Assembly: GCF_006337105.1 (NCBI RefSeq) | Contig: NZ_CP040871.1 | Coordinates: forward strand, 434,001 to 498,000 | Length of the DNA: 64,000 bases | Reading direction: 5' to 3' | From: Thermomonas aquatica | GTDB taxonomy: Bacteria; Pseudomonadota; Gammaproteobacteria; Xanthomonadales; Xanthomonadaceae | Shown: positions 53,392 through 63,207 of the stretch, one piece after another | How the letters are laid out: each line of letters starts with the position of its first letter | Numbering within the stretch: the first letter of the stretch is position 1 | The notes under the pieces: generated by a model | What the model was told of the DNA's origin: nothing | The model's input: the letters and a program-made list of their open reading frames with translations, nothing else | Database searches by the model: none | Position numbers and translations under genes: made by a program

Positions 53392-54204
53392 ATGCCGCGC
53401 CTCCTCGCTCCGCTCGCCTTGCTGGTTTTCACCGCCGCCTGCAGCCACGCACCCGCGCCATCGCCATCGCCATCGCCGCAAGTGCTGCTGCTGGGTGAAG
53501 TGCACGACAACGCCGCCGGCCACGCCGCGCGCGCCACGCAGCTGCGCGAACGCATTCAAGCCGGCTGGCGCCCCGCCATCGCGATGGAACAGTTCGATAC
53601 CGGCCAGCAGGCCGCGCTGGATGCGGCGATGCGCGACTGCGCGGATGCCGACTGCGTGGTGGCGAAGGCGGCGCCGGCAAAATCCGGCTGGACCTGGGAC
53701 TACTACAAGCCGGTGATCGCGCTGGCGATCGAATACAAGCTGCCGCTGCTGGCCGCCAACCTGTCGCGCGCCGATGCCTCGAAGATCGTGAAAAACGGCT
53801 TCGCCGCCGCGCTGCCGGCCGAATTGGTCGCGCGTTACGCACTCGACACCCTGCCCGCCCCGCTGCTGGCCGCGCAGGAAGCCGAGGTGCGCGACAGCCA
53901 TTGCGGGATGCTGCCGGAGGCGATGGTGGCGCCGATGGCCAAGGCGCAGGTCGCGCGCGACGTGGTGATGGCGGAAACGCTGCGCACGCATGCCGCGCAT
54001 GGCGTGGTGCTGGTCGCCGGCAACGGCCACGTGCGCAAGGACATCGGCGTGCCGTTCTGGCTGCGGCGGGACGGCCTGTCGTCGTGGGCGGTCGGCTACC
54101 TGGAGCCCGGATCGGACGCAGCCGGCTTCGACCTGGTCCATCGCAGCCCGGCGAGCGAGCGTGCGGATCCATGCGCGGGCATGGCGGCGCCCAAGCGCGG
54201 CTGA
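53392..54204 (+). CDS. ChaN-family (heme-binding) lipoprotein
   Basis: A 270-residue lipoprotein: signal peptide with lipobox FTAAC (Cys17), then a ChaN-type domain with LLLGEVHDN (35-40) and a Glu/Gln-rich MEQFDT; later LVAGNGHVRKDIGVPFWL near the C-terminus matches the family ending. Campylobacter ChaN binds a heme dimer and takes part in iron uptake. A linker of Pro-Ser repeats follows the lipobox. It is divergent from the large serine hydrolase gene. Confidence 0.85.
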   Translation: MPRLLAPLALLVFTAACSHAPAPSPSPSPQVLLLGEVHDNAAGHAARATQLRERIQAGWRPAIAMEQFDTGQQAALDAAMRDCADADCVVAKAAPAKSGWTWDYYKPVIALAIEYKLPLLAANLSRADASKIVKNGFAAALPAELVARYALDTLPAPLLAAQEAEVRDSHCGMLPEAMVAPMAKAQVARDVVMAETLRTHAAHGVVLVAGNGHVRKDIGVPFWLRRDGLSSWAVGYLEPGSDAAGFDLVHRSPASERADPCAGMAAPKRG

Positions 54205-54336
54205 ATCGGCCCTGCGAATCCGCACGCCGCGGGCGTGGCTGGCGGGGATCGTCGATGCGCGGCTTTTTGCGACGCCGTTCCCACGCAAATGGCACGTCCC
54301 TTGCTAGTTTGGTTTGAAACGACCAGCCGCCGCGCC

Positions 54337-57300
54337 ATGCTCCCGAAGCGCCTCGCCACCGCCGCATTGCTGTCCGCGTCCGCGATGCCCTGGGCATGGG
54401 CGGCGGACCCGGCATCGGCCGGCGATATCGACCTGCACCGCCTGGGCTGGCTGTCGTCGGAGGTCTACGACGTCGGCGAAGGCCTGCCCGATCCCACGGT
54501 CAATGCGATCGCGGTGCTGCCGAACGGACAGGCATGGTTCGGCACCATGCGCGGCCTCGCCCGCCAAAGCGGCCCGCGCATGCTGGCCGAGCACGGGCCG
54601 GATGGCGCCTTGGACGGGGCGATCCTCGGCCTCGCCGCGACCCGCGATGGCGAGCTGCTGGCATCGACCGACAACCGCGGCATCTGGCGCCTGCGCAAGG
54701 GCCGCTGGGCTTCGCTCGGCAAGCCGTTCGGCAACGACCGCGTGCAGCGCCTGCGCAGCTTCGATGCCGGCGGACGGCAACGCGTGTTCGCCATCGGCGG
54801 CGGCGTGGCCGAGCTGGACGGCGACCGCTGGCGACCGATCGCGTTGCCGGCGGCGCTGCACGGGCGCGAACAATTCGACATCGCGATCGAGCCGGCGCGC
54901 GACGGCCGCGCGGAAACGCTGTGGATCGCCAGCTACGGGCCGGGCCTGTACCGCTGCGTCGCCGGCGCCTGCGAGGCGGTGCCGATCCCCGGCCCCGGGC
55001 CGCGCACCGACGAGATCCGCAGCCTGCAGCTGCAGCCGCTGGCGACCGGCGGCAGCGCGTTGTGGATCGGCATGCAGGGCGGCGGCGTGGCGCGCCTGGC
55101 CGATGGCGGCTGGACCCGCTGGCACAGCGGCAACAGCGCCTTGCCCAGCGACTTCGTCAGCGAGGTGGAGCTGGTGGCCACCCCGCAAGGCGGCGAAGAA
55201 ACCTGGATCGGCACCCGCAGCGGGCTTGCCATCCTGCGCGGCGACGGCAGCTGGAGCGCACCCGACCCGCGCGTCGCCCTGCTGCGCGAACGCGTGCGCA
55301 CCCTCACCCGCTCGCGCACCAGCCAGGGGGTGCCGATGCTGTGGATCGGCGCCGATGGCGGCGCGGCGCGCATGCCGCTGCAAGGGCCGTGGCGCCTGGT
55401 CAGCACCCTCGGCAAGCAGGGCAACGGGATCTGGGGCTTGCGCGTGGAACGCGCCGCCGATGGCGGCGAACGCCTGTGGCTGGGCAGCGATGGCGACGGA
55501 CTGGCGCGTTTCGAGCGCGGTCGCTGGCGCATCTTCGGCAGCGCGGATGGCTTGCCCAGCGAAACCGTGCGCAGCATCGCGCGCGTGCCCGACGGCAGCG
55601 CGGAAGGCGCGCTCTGGGTCGGCACCTGGGGCGGGCACCTGGCGCGCCTGCAGGGGGATCGCTTCGTCGAGCTGGCCACGCCCTGGCGCAAGCAGGACAA
55701 CGAGGCGCTGAGCATCCTGTTCGCCGAGCGGGACGACGTCTGGGTCAGCACCCGCCAGCACGGCATCGCGCACTGGGATGGCCGCGTCTGGCAATGGCTG
55801 CCGCCCGGCCCGGCCATGCCCGGCCGCGCGTATTCCGCGCAGAAGATCGGGCGCGACCTGTGGTTCAGCACCTCCGACAAGGGCCTGATGCGTCTTCGCG
55901 ATGGCCGATGGCGCGCGTTCAAGGACGACATCGGCCTGCCGGCGGATGCGCTGTACGACATGCGCCTGATCCCCGGCCACGGCGATGCGCCGGTGTTGTG
56001 GATGGGCAGCAACAAGAACGGGCTGTTGCGGGTCGACGTCGGCGATCCCGACCGGCCACGCCTGGTCGCCGCGCCGGCACTGCCGCAGCTCGCGGTCTCC
56101 TACGTCTATGGCGTCGTGCGCGACGGCCGTGGCGACCTGCTGGTGTGCACCGACTACGGCGTGTTCAGCTGGCGTCCGCAAGGCGACGGTTTCCGCTCCA
56201 CCGGCTACCACCGCGAGGACGGCCTGCCGCACGACGAATGCAATGCGAATGCGATGCAGGTGGACGACGAAGGCCGGGTCTGGATCGGCACGGTCGGCGG
56301 CGCGGCGGTCTATACCCCGGCGGACGATCGTGCGCGCCATGCCGCACCGCTCCTGCTCACCCGCCTGCTGGTCGATGGCAAGCCGGTCGCCGTCGATGGC
56401 GGCGTGCTGCGCCTGCCGCGTCCCGGCAGCACGCTGGAACTCGAGTACGACCTGCTCAGCGGCGAGAAGGAAGACGACAACCGCTACCGGGTCACGCTGG
56501 TCGATGGCGACAACGACGCCAGCGGCTGGAGCGCGGCGGATTCGCATCGCTACGCGCGCCTGCCCGCGGGCGCGCAACGCATCCGCATCGAGGCCAGGGA
56601 CGCCGCCGGCATCGCCGCGAAACCGGTCGAGCTGCGCATCGAGGTGCCGCAGGCATGGTGGCGCACGCCCGGCGCGCGGGCATTGCAGCTGCTGGCCGGG
56701 CTGGCCGCATTCTGGGGCCTGCTCAAGCTGCGCGAGCGCCAGATCGGCCAGCGCGAGGAGCAATTGCGCGGGATGGTGCAGGAACGCACCTCGCAGCTGC
56801 TGAAGCGCGAATCCGAACTGCACCAGGCCAACGACGAGTTGCGCCGGCTGTCCTACACCGACCCGCTGACCGGGCTGGGCAACCGCCGCCGCCTGTTCGA
56901 AACCCTGGAACTGCTGTGGCGCGATGCCGCGCGCAAGCACGAATCGCTGGGATTGCTGCTGCTCGACCTCGACCATTTCAAGCGCTTCAACGACACCCAT
57001 GGCCACCTGGCCGGCGATGCGCGCCTGCAACAGGTCGCCGTGCGCGTGCAATCGCTGCTGCCGGCCGGGGCCAGCGCCGCGCGCTACGGCGGCGAGGAGC
57101 TGTGCGTGCTGTTGCCCGGCCACGACGAAGCCGCCGCGGCGCGGGTCGCCGAACGCATGCGCCAGGCGATCGCCGCCCTGCCGGCGGACAACGCCCTGCC
57201 GGAGATCGAGGACATCGCGGTCACCGCCAGCATCGGCGTGGCCGCCGGCATCCCCGGCCTGGAGCAACGCCCGGATATCCTGGTCGCGCGCGCGGACCAT

Positions 57301-57357
57301 GCCCTGTATGCGGCCAAGGCGGCCGGCCGCAACCGGGTCGAACGGGCCGGCGCCTGA
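54337..57357 (+). CDS. Beta-propeller sensor diguanylate cyclase
   Basis: A 1006-residue membrane protein. After a signal peptide come many two-component-regulator propeller repeats (WFGTMRGLAR, LWIGMQGGGVARL, TWIGTRSGLA, LWVGTWGGHLARL, VWIGTVGGAA), then a Y_Y_Y domain (about 690-760), one membrane helix (GARALQLLAGLAAFWGLL) and a coiled-coil linker. The C-terminal GGDEF domain has GGEEL at 918-922 (active) and no RxxD inhibitory site. It senses a periplasmic signal and makes c-di-GMP inside; the ligand is unknown. Confidence 0.92.
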   Translation: MLPKRLATAALLSASAMPWAWAADPASAGDIDLHRLGWLSSEVYDVGEGLPDPTVNAIAVLPNGQAWFGTMRGLARQSGPRMLAEHGPDGALDGAILGLAATRDGELLASTDNRGIWRLRKGRWASLGKPFGNDRVQRLRSFDAGGRQRVFAIGGGVAELDGDRWRPIALPAALHGREQFDIAIEPARDGRAETLWIASYGPGLYRCVAGACEAVPIPGPGPRTDEIRSLQLQPLATGGSALWIGMQGGGVARLADGGWTRWHSGNSALPSDFVSEVELVATPQGGEETWIGTRSGLAILRGDGSWSAPDPRVALLRERVRTLTRSRTSQGVPMLWIGADGGAARMPLQGPWRLVSTLGKQGNGIWGLRVERAADGGERLWLGSDGDGLARFERGRWRIFGSADGLPSETVRSIARVPDGSAEGALWVGTWGGHLARLQGDRFVELATPWRKQDNEALSILFAERDDVWVSTRQHGIAHWDGRVWQWLPPGPAMPGRAYSAQKIGRDLWFSTSDKGLMRLRDGRWRAFKDDIGLPADALYDMRLIPGHGDAPVLWMGSNKNGLLRVDVGDPDRPRLVAAPALPQLAVSYVYGVVRDGRGDLLVCTDYGVFSWRPQGDGFRSTGYHREDGLPHDECNANAMQVDDEGRVWIGTVGGAAVYTPADDRARHAAPLLLTRLLVDGKPVAVDGGVLRLPRPGSTLELEYDLLSGEKEDDNRYRVTLVDGDNDASGWSAADSHRYARLPAGAQRIRIEARDAAGIAAKPVELRIEVPQAWWRTPGARALQLLAGLAAFWGLLKLRERQIGQREEQLRGMVQERTSQLLKRESELHQANDELRRLSYTDPLTGLGNRRRLFETLELLWRDAARKHESLGLLLLDLDHFKRFNDTHGHLAGDARLQQVAVRVQSLLPAGASAARYGGEELCVLLPGHDEAAAARVAERMRQAIAALPADNALPEIEDIAVTASIGVAAGIPGLEQRPDILVARADHALYAAKAAGRNRVERAGA

Positions 57358-57531
57358 GCGTCCCGGCATCGCCATACGCCCACGTATTCAAGCCCCGGCG
57401 CGGGCAATGGCTTAGAATGCGCGCCCTGCATCGCGGCCCAGCCAATGCCGATGCAGGCCCAGTCGATCCCATTCCTCACTTTGCCGTCGGCGCCCACGCA
57501 TCCGCGAGCGGTTCCGACCGGAGTTTCCGCA

Positions 57532-58632
57532 ATGATTTTCGAGACGCTCGACACCTACGGCCACGAACAGGTCGTGTTCTGCCACAACAAGGATGCTGGC
57601 CTGAAGGCGATCATCGCCATCCACAACACCACCCTCGGCCCGGCCCTGGGCGGTACCCGCATGTGGCCGTACAAGAGCGAACAGGAAGCGCTGAACGACG
57701 TGCTGCGCCTGAGCCGCGGCATGACCTACAAGAACGCGGTCGCCGGCCTCGACATCGGCGGCGGCAAGGCGGTGATCATCGGCAACCCGGCCACCGACAA
57801 GTCCGAGGCGCTGTTCCGCGCGTTCGGCCAGTTCGTGGAATCGCTGGGCGGCCGCTACATCACCGCCGAAGACGTCGGCATCGACGTCAACGACATGGAA
57901 TACGTGTACCGCGAGACCGAGTACGTGACCGGCGTGCACCAGGTCCACGGCGGTTCGGGCGACCCCTCGCCGTTCACCGCCTACGGCACCCTGCAGGGCC
58001 TGATGGCCACCCTCAACCAGAAGTTCGGCGACGAGGAAGTCGGCAAGTATTCCTACGCCGTGCAGGGCCTGGGCCACGTCGGCATGGAGTTCGTGAAGCT
58101 GCTGAAGGAACGCGGCGCCAAGATCTTCGTCACCGACATCAACCAGGGCCTGGTCGACAAGGCGGTGTCCGAGTACGGCGCCGAGGCGGTGGGCCTGGAC
58201 GACATCTACGACGTGCCGGCCGACGTGTACTCGCCCTGCGCGCTGGGCGGCACCGTCAACGAGCAGACCCTGCCGCGCCTGAAGGCGAAGGTGATCTGCG
58301 GCGCGGCCAACAACCAGCTGGCCAACAACGCGATCGGCGACGAAGTGACCAAGCGCGGCATCCTGTACGCGCCGGACTACGCGGTGAACGCGGGCGGCGT
58401 GATGAACGTGGCGCTGGAACTCGACGGCTACAACCGCGAGCGCGCGATGCGCATGATGCGCACGATCTACCACAACCTGCACCGCATCTACGAGATCTCC
58501 GGCCGCGACAACATCCCGACCTACATGGCCGCGGACCGCCTGGCCGAGGAGCGCATCAACGCGATCGGCAAGCTCAAGCTGCCGCTGGGCCGCGGCGCGC
58601 CGCGCTTCCAGGGCCGCATCCGCGGGCATTGA
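57532..58632 (+). CDS. ldh: Leucine dehydrogenase (Glu/Leu/Phe/Val dehydrogenase family)
   Basis: A 366-residue amino acid dehydrogenase that converts leucine (and Val/Ile) plus NAD to the 2-oxo acid and ammonia. The N-terminal domain has LGGTRMWPY and the catalytic-Lys motif AVAGLDIGGGKAVI; the Rossmann part has VQGLGHVGMEFVKLL and an NAD-specific acidic turn. Sequence and length match leucine dehydrogenases rather than glutamate dehydrogenase. The next gene is isovaleryl-CoA dehydrogenase, so leucine catabolism or supply of iso-branched fatty-acid primers is likely. A weak TAGAAT -10-like box lies at 57413. Confidence 0.9.
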   Translation: MIFETLDTYGHEQVVFCHNKDAGLKAIIAIHNTTLGPALGGTRMWPYKSEQEALNDVLRLSRGMTYKNAVAGLDIGGGKAVIIGNPATDKSEALFRAFGQFVESLGGRYITAEDVGIDVNDMEYVYRETEYVTGVHQVHGGSGDPSPFTAYGTLQGLMATLNQKFGDEEVGKYSYAVQGLGHVGMEFVKLLKERGAKIFVTDINQGLVDKAVSEYGAEAVGLDDIYDVPADVYSPCALGGTVNEQTLPRLKAKVICGAANNQLANNAIGDEVTKRGILYAPDYAVNAGGVMNVALELDGYNRERAMRMMRTIYHNLHRIYEISGRDNIPTYMAADRLAEERINAIGKLKLPLGRGAPRFQGRIRGH

Positions 58633-58825
58633 TTCCCGGCACCGCCGTGGATCGCCCAACGTTCGCAAACGAACTTTGGGCCCCTTGCTTCGCTGCCGGA
58701 TCCCCCGCCGCCACGCGGCTGCCCCCGTGACTCAAGGGGGCGAAGGTGAGGCTTGGCGAATCAGGCGATAATCGGACGGGGCTTCGGCCCCGTCCTCGTT
58801 TCCATACTGCTCAAGGTTGAACCGC

Positions 58826-59983
58826 ATGCGTCCATTCCCCCTCGGCGAAGACATCGATGCCCTGCGCGACGCGGTCCGCCGCTTCGCCGACGCCGAGATC
58901 GCCCCGCGCGCGGCGCAGGTCGACGAGGACAACTGGTTCCCGCAGGACCTGTGGCCGAAGCTCGGCGAGATGGGCCTGCTCGGCCTGACCGTGCCGGGCG
59001 AATACGGCGGCAGCGGGATGGGCTACCTCGCCCACCTGGTGGCGATGGAGGAAATCTCGCGCGCATCGGGCTCGGTCGGCCTCAGCTACGGCGCGCATTC
59101 CAACCTGTGCGTCAACAACCTGTACGCCAACGGCAACGAGGCGCAGCGCCAGAAATACTTGCCGAAGCTGTGCACGGGCGAATGGAAGGGCGCGCTGGCG
59201 ATGAGCGAGCCGGGCGCCGGCTCGGACGTGGTCGGCTCGATGTCCTGCCGCGCCGAGCTGAAGGGCGGCGCGTGGATCGCCAACGGCAACAAGATGTGGA
59301 TCACCAACGGCCCCGAGGCCGACGTGCTGGTGGTCTACATGCGCACCGCCAGCCGCGAACTGGGCAGCAAGTGCATGACCGCCTTCATCGTCGAGAAGGG
59401 GATGAAGGGCTTCTCCACCGCGCAGAAGCTGGACAAGCTGGGCATGCGCGGCAGCAACACCTGCGAGCTGGTGTTCGAGAACTGCGAGATCCCGGCGGAC
59501 AACGTGCTGGGCGAGGTGAACAACGGCGTCAAGGTGCTGATGAGCGGCCTCAACACCGAGCGCCTGGTGCTCACCGGCGGCCCGCTGGGGTTGATGCAGG
59601 CCGCGCTGGACATCGCCCTGCCCTACGTGCGCGAACGCAAGCAGTTCAACCAGGCCATCGGCACCTTCGGCCTGATGCAGGGCAAGATCGCCGACATGTA
59701 CACCGCGCTGCAATCCAGCCGCGCCTTCGCCTACCAGGTCGCGCGCGACTACGACAGCGGCTACAAGAGCCGCGTGGATGCCGCCTCCTGCCTGCTGCAT
59801 GCCAGCGAAGCGGCGGTGCAGGTCGCGCTGGAAGGCATCCAGACCCTTGGCGGCAACGGCTACATCAACGAGTTCGCCACCGGCCGGATCCTGCGCGACG
59901 CCAAGCTGTACGCGATCGGCGCCGGCACCAACGAGATCCGCCGCATGCTGATCGGCCGCGAGCTGTTCGCCGGCAACAGCTGA
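58826..59983 (+). CDS. ivd: Isovaleryl-CoA dehydrogenase
   Basis: A 385-residue acyl-CoA dehydrogenase. Family motifs are [18 protein letters not shown] and [15 protein letters not shown]. The catalytic Glu is Glu245 in [16 protein letters not shown], the position used by isovaleryl-CoA dehydrogenase (Glu254 of the human enzyme) and not by short/medium-chain enzymes. It oxidises isovaleryl-CoA to 3-methylcrotonyl-CoA with FAD and ETF. ATG 58826 is preferred; a TTG three codons upstream is in frame. It is 193 bases after leucine dehydrogenase, the same direction. Confidence 0.92.
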   Translation: MRPFPLGEDIDALRDAVRRFADAEIAPRAAQVDEDNWFPQDLWPKLGEMGLLGLTVPGEYGGSGMGYLAHLVAMEEISRASGSVGLSYGAHSNLCVNNLYANGNEAQRQKYLPKLCTGEWKGALAMSEPGAGSDVVGSMSCRAELKGGAWIANGNKMWITNGPEADVLVVYMRTASRELGSKCMTAFIVEKGMKGFSTAQKLDKLGMRGSNTCELVFENCEIPADNVLGEVNNGVKVLMSGLNTERLVLTGGPLGLMQAALDIALPYVRERKQFNQAIGTFGLMQGKIADMYTALQSSRAFAYQVARDYDSGYKSRVDAASCLLHASEAAVQVALEGIQTLGGNGYINEFATGRILRDAKLYAIGAGTNEIRRMLIGRELFAGNS

Positions 59984-60004
59984 GCGTCGAGCGGATCCGC
60001 CATG

Positions 60005-60032
60005 AAAAACGCCGCGGTCCCGCGGCGTTTTT
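60005..60032. terminator. Strong bidirectional intrinsic terminator
   Basis: Perfect 12-bp stem AAAAACGCCGCG / CGCGGCGTTTTT with a four-base loop and T/A tracts in both directions, between convergent ivd and the autotransporter gene. Confidence 0.9.
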
Positions 60033-60053
60033 CGTTGCCGGCGATGGCCGGCG

Positions 60054-62998
60054 TCAGAACCGGTACATCGCCTGCAGCGACGCCATGCCGCTGTCGCCGA
60101 CATCGCTGGAACGGCGGCCCAAATCGAAGCGGAAGCTCGTCCCGCGAGCGAACGCCGCCGACAAACCGACGCCGAGCCACCGGCTGCGCCGCGCCAGCCC
60201 GATGCCCTGCAATGGCGCCCATTGCTCCAGGCCGTTGAAGCTGGCGTCGAACAGTTCGCCGTTCGACCCCAGCGTCCGCTGCCATTCCGCGCGCGCATCC
60301 ATGCGCAGCCCGACGCCGCCCGCGTGCCAGCCGCGGGCCGCACGCAGGCCGGCGAAGCCCTGCCAGCGGCTGCTGTCCCACGCATCCGCGCGCAGGCCGA
60401 AACCGCTGGCACCGCCTTCGTCGAAGCCGTCGTTGCCGACATGCACGTATTGCGCTCCGAGATACGGCGTCAGGGCGATGGCGCCGGCCCCGAAGCGCCG
60501 GCCGATTTCGCCGGACGCGCCGATGTAATCGCCCGACAGCTGCGTCGCCACCGAATCCCGCATCGAGCCCAGCAGCAGGTTGCGCTGCATCTGCCGCTGG
60601 AACGCGCCGGACGCCAGTTGCGCCTGGCCATGCCAGCCGCCGCGCCAGGCCGCCGCGTACAGCTGCAACTCGCGTTGGCGGCCGCGGCTGCGGTCGCCGA
60701 ACGCGCCCAGCCAACTCGATTGGTCGAGCCGGTTCATCGCGATGCCGACCACCGCGTCGCGGCCGATCCGCCAGTCGTTGCCGATCATCTCGCCGGCGGA
60801 ATCGATGCCGACGCTGTCGTAACCGCCTTGCGCCAGGATGCCGCCGCCGGACAGGTCGCGATACCAGCCGCCGGCGGTTTGCGGCGCATGCGACAGCCCG
60901 TCGATGCGGGCGTTCAGCGCGCGACGGCCGGCATCGATCGCGTCGAACGTCATCGCCGCCGACGCCGCATGCAGTTCGCCCGACAGGCTGCGCAGCGAAA
61001 CATCGGCCGTGGCGATGCTCGACGATTGCTGCAGGGCGCCGGCCGCGTCGATGAAGGCGCCGCCGATCCCGGCCGGGGCGATGCCGCCAAGCTGGCCGTC
61101 GATCGCGCCCATCGCCGATTCGACCCGTTGCGCGGACAGCTGGGTGATGGTGGGCAGGCTCATGCCGGCCACGGCGTTGGCGACGTCGATGCGGTTGATG
61201 TCGAGGAACACGGAAGTCGGCGAGTACCTCAGGTTGGCATCCAGGAAGACATTCGGCGCGGCGCGCAGGCTCGCGAATGTCCCCGAGATGCTCGCGGCAT
61301 TCAGCAGCAGTTCGCTGGCCCGGGTGGTGTAACCGCTCTTGGCGCCGAGGATCGACAGCTGGCCGTCCAACGTCGCCCTGCCGCCGACGCCGAGGGTCCT
61401 GCCTAGCCAGAGCCCGAGGTTGCCTTGCGCCGTCTGGGTGAAATCGCCGAGAACCGACGCGAATACGGACGCGCCGGTGGTGCCCGGCGCGCTGTAGAAG
61501 AATCGCCCGCTGTTGGCGACCGAGGCGACATTGCCGTCCAGCCAAACGGTGGCGCCGTTGCTCACGTACAGCTTCGACGAATCGGCGCTGCCCTTGATGT
61601 ACAGCCCACCCGCCTGCACGCGCGTATCTCCGCTGTAGCTGTTCATCCCCGCCAAGGTGAGCGTGCCGCTGCCGTTCTTGACCAGCCCCCGCTGCCGGCG
61701 ATGTCGTTGCGCCACACCGAATTGCCCGAGAACGAGACGGCGACGTCGCCCCAGGCGAACTTGCCCGGGCCGTTCGCCGCCTTGCCCACGTCCAGCACGC
61801 CCCAGCCGAACACGGCGTCGACGCCGGGCGCACCGACGTCCTTCGCCGTACCGAGCAGGGTCTGCCGCACCAGGTCGTTGTTGAAGTACGGGAACACCGA
61901 CCATACCGCCGCCGCCGCGCCGGAAACCAGGGGAGCCGCGAAGGACGTGCCCTGCACGCGGTAGATCTTGTCGTCGTCGGTGGTCTGGTCGTTGCCATCG
62001 ACCGGCGATGCGCCAACGACATAGACCGAACCCGGCGCCGACAGGCAGTAGTTCATCGAGCGCCCGCAATACTGCGAAAACGAAAGTAGCTGCGTCGGGT
62101 TTTCCGGGTCCAGCGCCGCCACGGTCAGCCAGCCACGCTCCAGGCCCAGGGACGGCGCCAGCGTCGGCAGCGAGGAGGTATCGGAGGGATCGGCGCGGAA
62201 ACGCGCATCGTTGCCGTAGTTGCCGTTGGCGAACACCACCAGTCCGTTCTTGTTGAGGATGAAGTCGGTGTAGCCGGCGGCCATCGCGGTTGCGCCGGCC
62301 GCCTCGTCCTCGAAATACACGCCGCCCCAGGAATTGTTGATGATCCGCGCGCCATGCGCATACAGGTCGGCATGCGCGTCGTCGAGGAAATCGGCGAAGC
62401 CGGCCGCATCCGCCGTACTGACGGCATTGCCTTGCCCGGAGCCATCGTCGACCGGCGGGTTGTCCGACAGGAATCGCCCGGAAATGATCGTCGCCGCCGG
62501 CGCGACGCCGCCGGGCCAGCGCCCGATCGCCGACCCGGCAGCCGTCAACGCGACCCAGGTGCCGTGCTCGAGCACATAGTCGACATTGGGATTGTTGGGT
62601 GGCGAGTTCAGGTAGAACCCGTTGTAGGCCACGCGTGGACTGAGCTGCGGGTGGTTCCTGCGCACGCCGGAATCGAGGATGCCGATGCCGATGCCCGAAC
62701 CCAGCGCACCCGCGCCAAGCGAAGCGCCGGCATTGATGACCTGGAGTTGCTTGCCGAACTGCGCATCGAAGGCCAGCGCCGCCCCCTGTGTCGGGATCGT
62801 CGGCGGATTCGGCTGGGTCAGCGTGCCGTCGTTCGCCACGGTGGGCGTGAAGCCGGGCCCGGAAGGCGTGACCGGCGGCGGGTTCGAGCGCACGCCGCCC
62901 CCGCCCCCGCATGCGGCCAGCGCCAGCGCGATCGCGCACGGCAACAATGCGGCAGCCTTGGCGCGCGTGCCGCGGGACATCGTTCGATCCGGAGTCAT
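60054..62998 (-). pseudogene. Subtilisin-like (S8) autotransporter lipoprotein, frameshifted
   Basis: Frame 1 (62998 down) gives a signal peptide with lipobox ALAAC (Cys30), a Gly/Pro-rich linker and a complete S8 domain: Asp109 (ILDSG), His145 (EHGTW), Ser352 (GTSFAAP). It then runs out of frame near residue 437 and stops at 61643. The next frame immediately supplies LVKNGSGTLTLAG, an autotransporter passenger-repeat signature, then a helix and a beta-barrel ending in MYRF at 60054. One missing base at about 61686 (G before CCCCC) would join them into one protein of about 980 residues. It resembles Neisseria NalP/SphB1-type lipoprotein autotransporter proteases. Real mutation or sequencing error. 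Confidence 0.82.
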
Positions 62999-63207
62999 GT
63001 GGCCTTCCTGCATCGCGCCAGCGGCCCGCGGCCGCCCGCATGCGCGAACACGATTGTTGTATGCCATGCCGGCGCATCCGACAACGGCTGCTTGCTGAAC
63101 GCGCCGATCCATGCTGCGCTGCGGCATGAACGGTGATTTCGCGCCATAATCGGAAGATCGAACCTGCCACCCGGCCCAGCCGGACCCATGCAATCCCGGA
63201 GCCCCAC

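Noticed and set aside
57413..57418. TAGAAT as a promoter -10 for leucine dehydrogenase
   Set aside because: The nearest -35-like TTCAAG is 20 bases away, which is too far for confidence; mentioned only in the gene entry.
58721..58741. GCCCCC ... GGGGGC hairpin after leucine dehydrogenase
   Set aside because: Six-bp stem, nine-base loop and no T tract; too weak to call a terminator.
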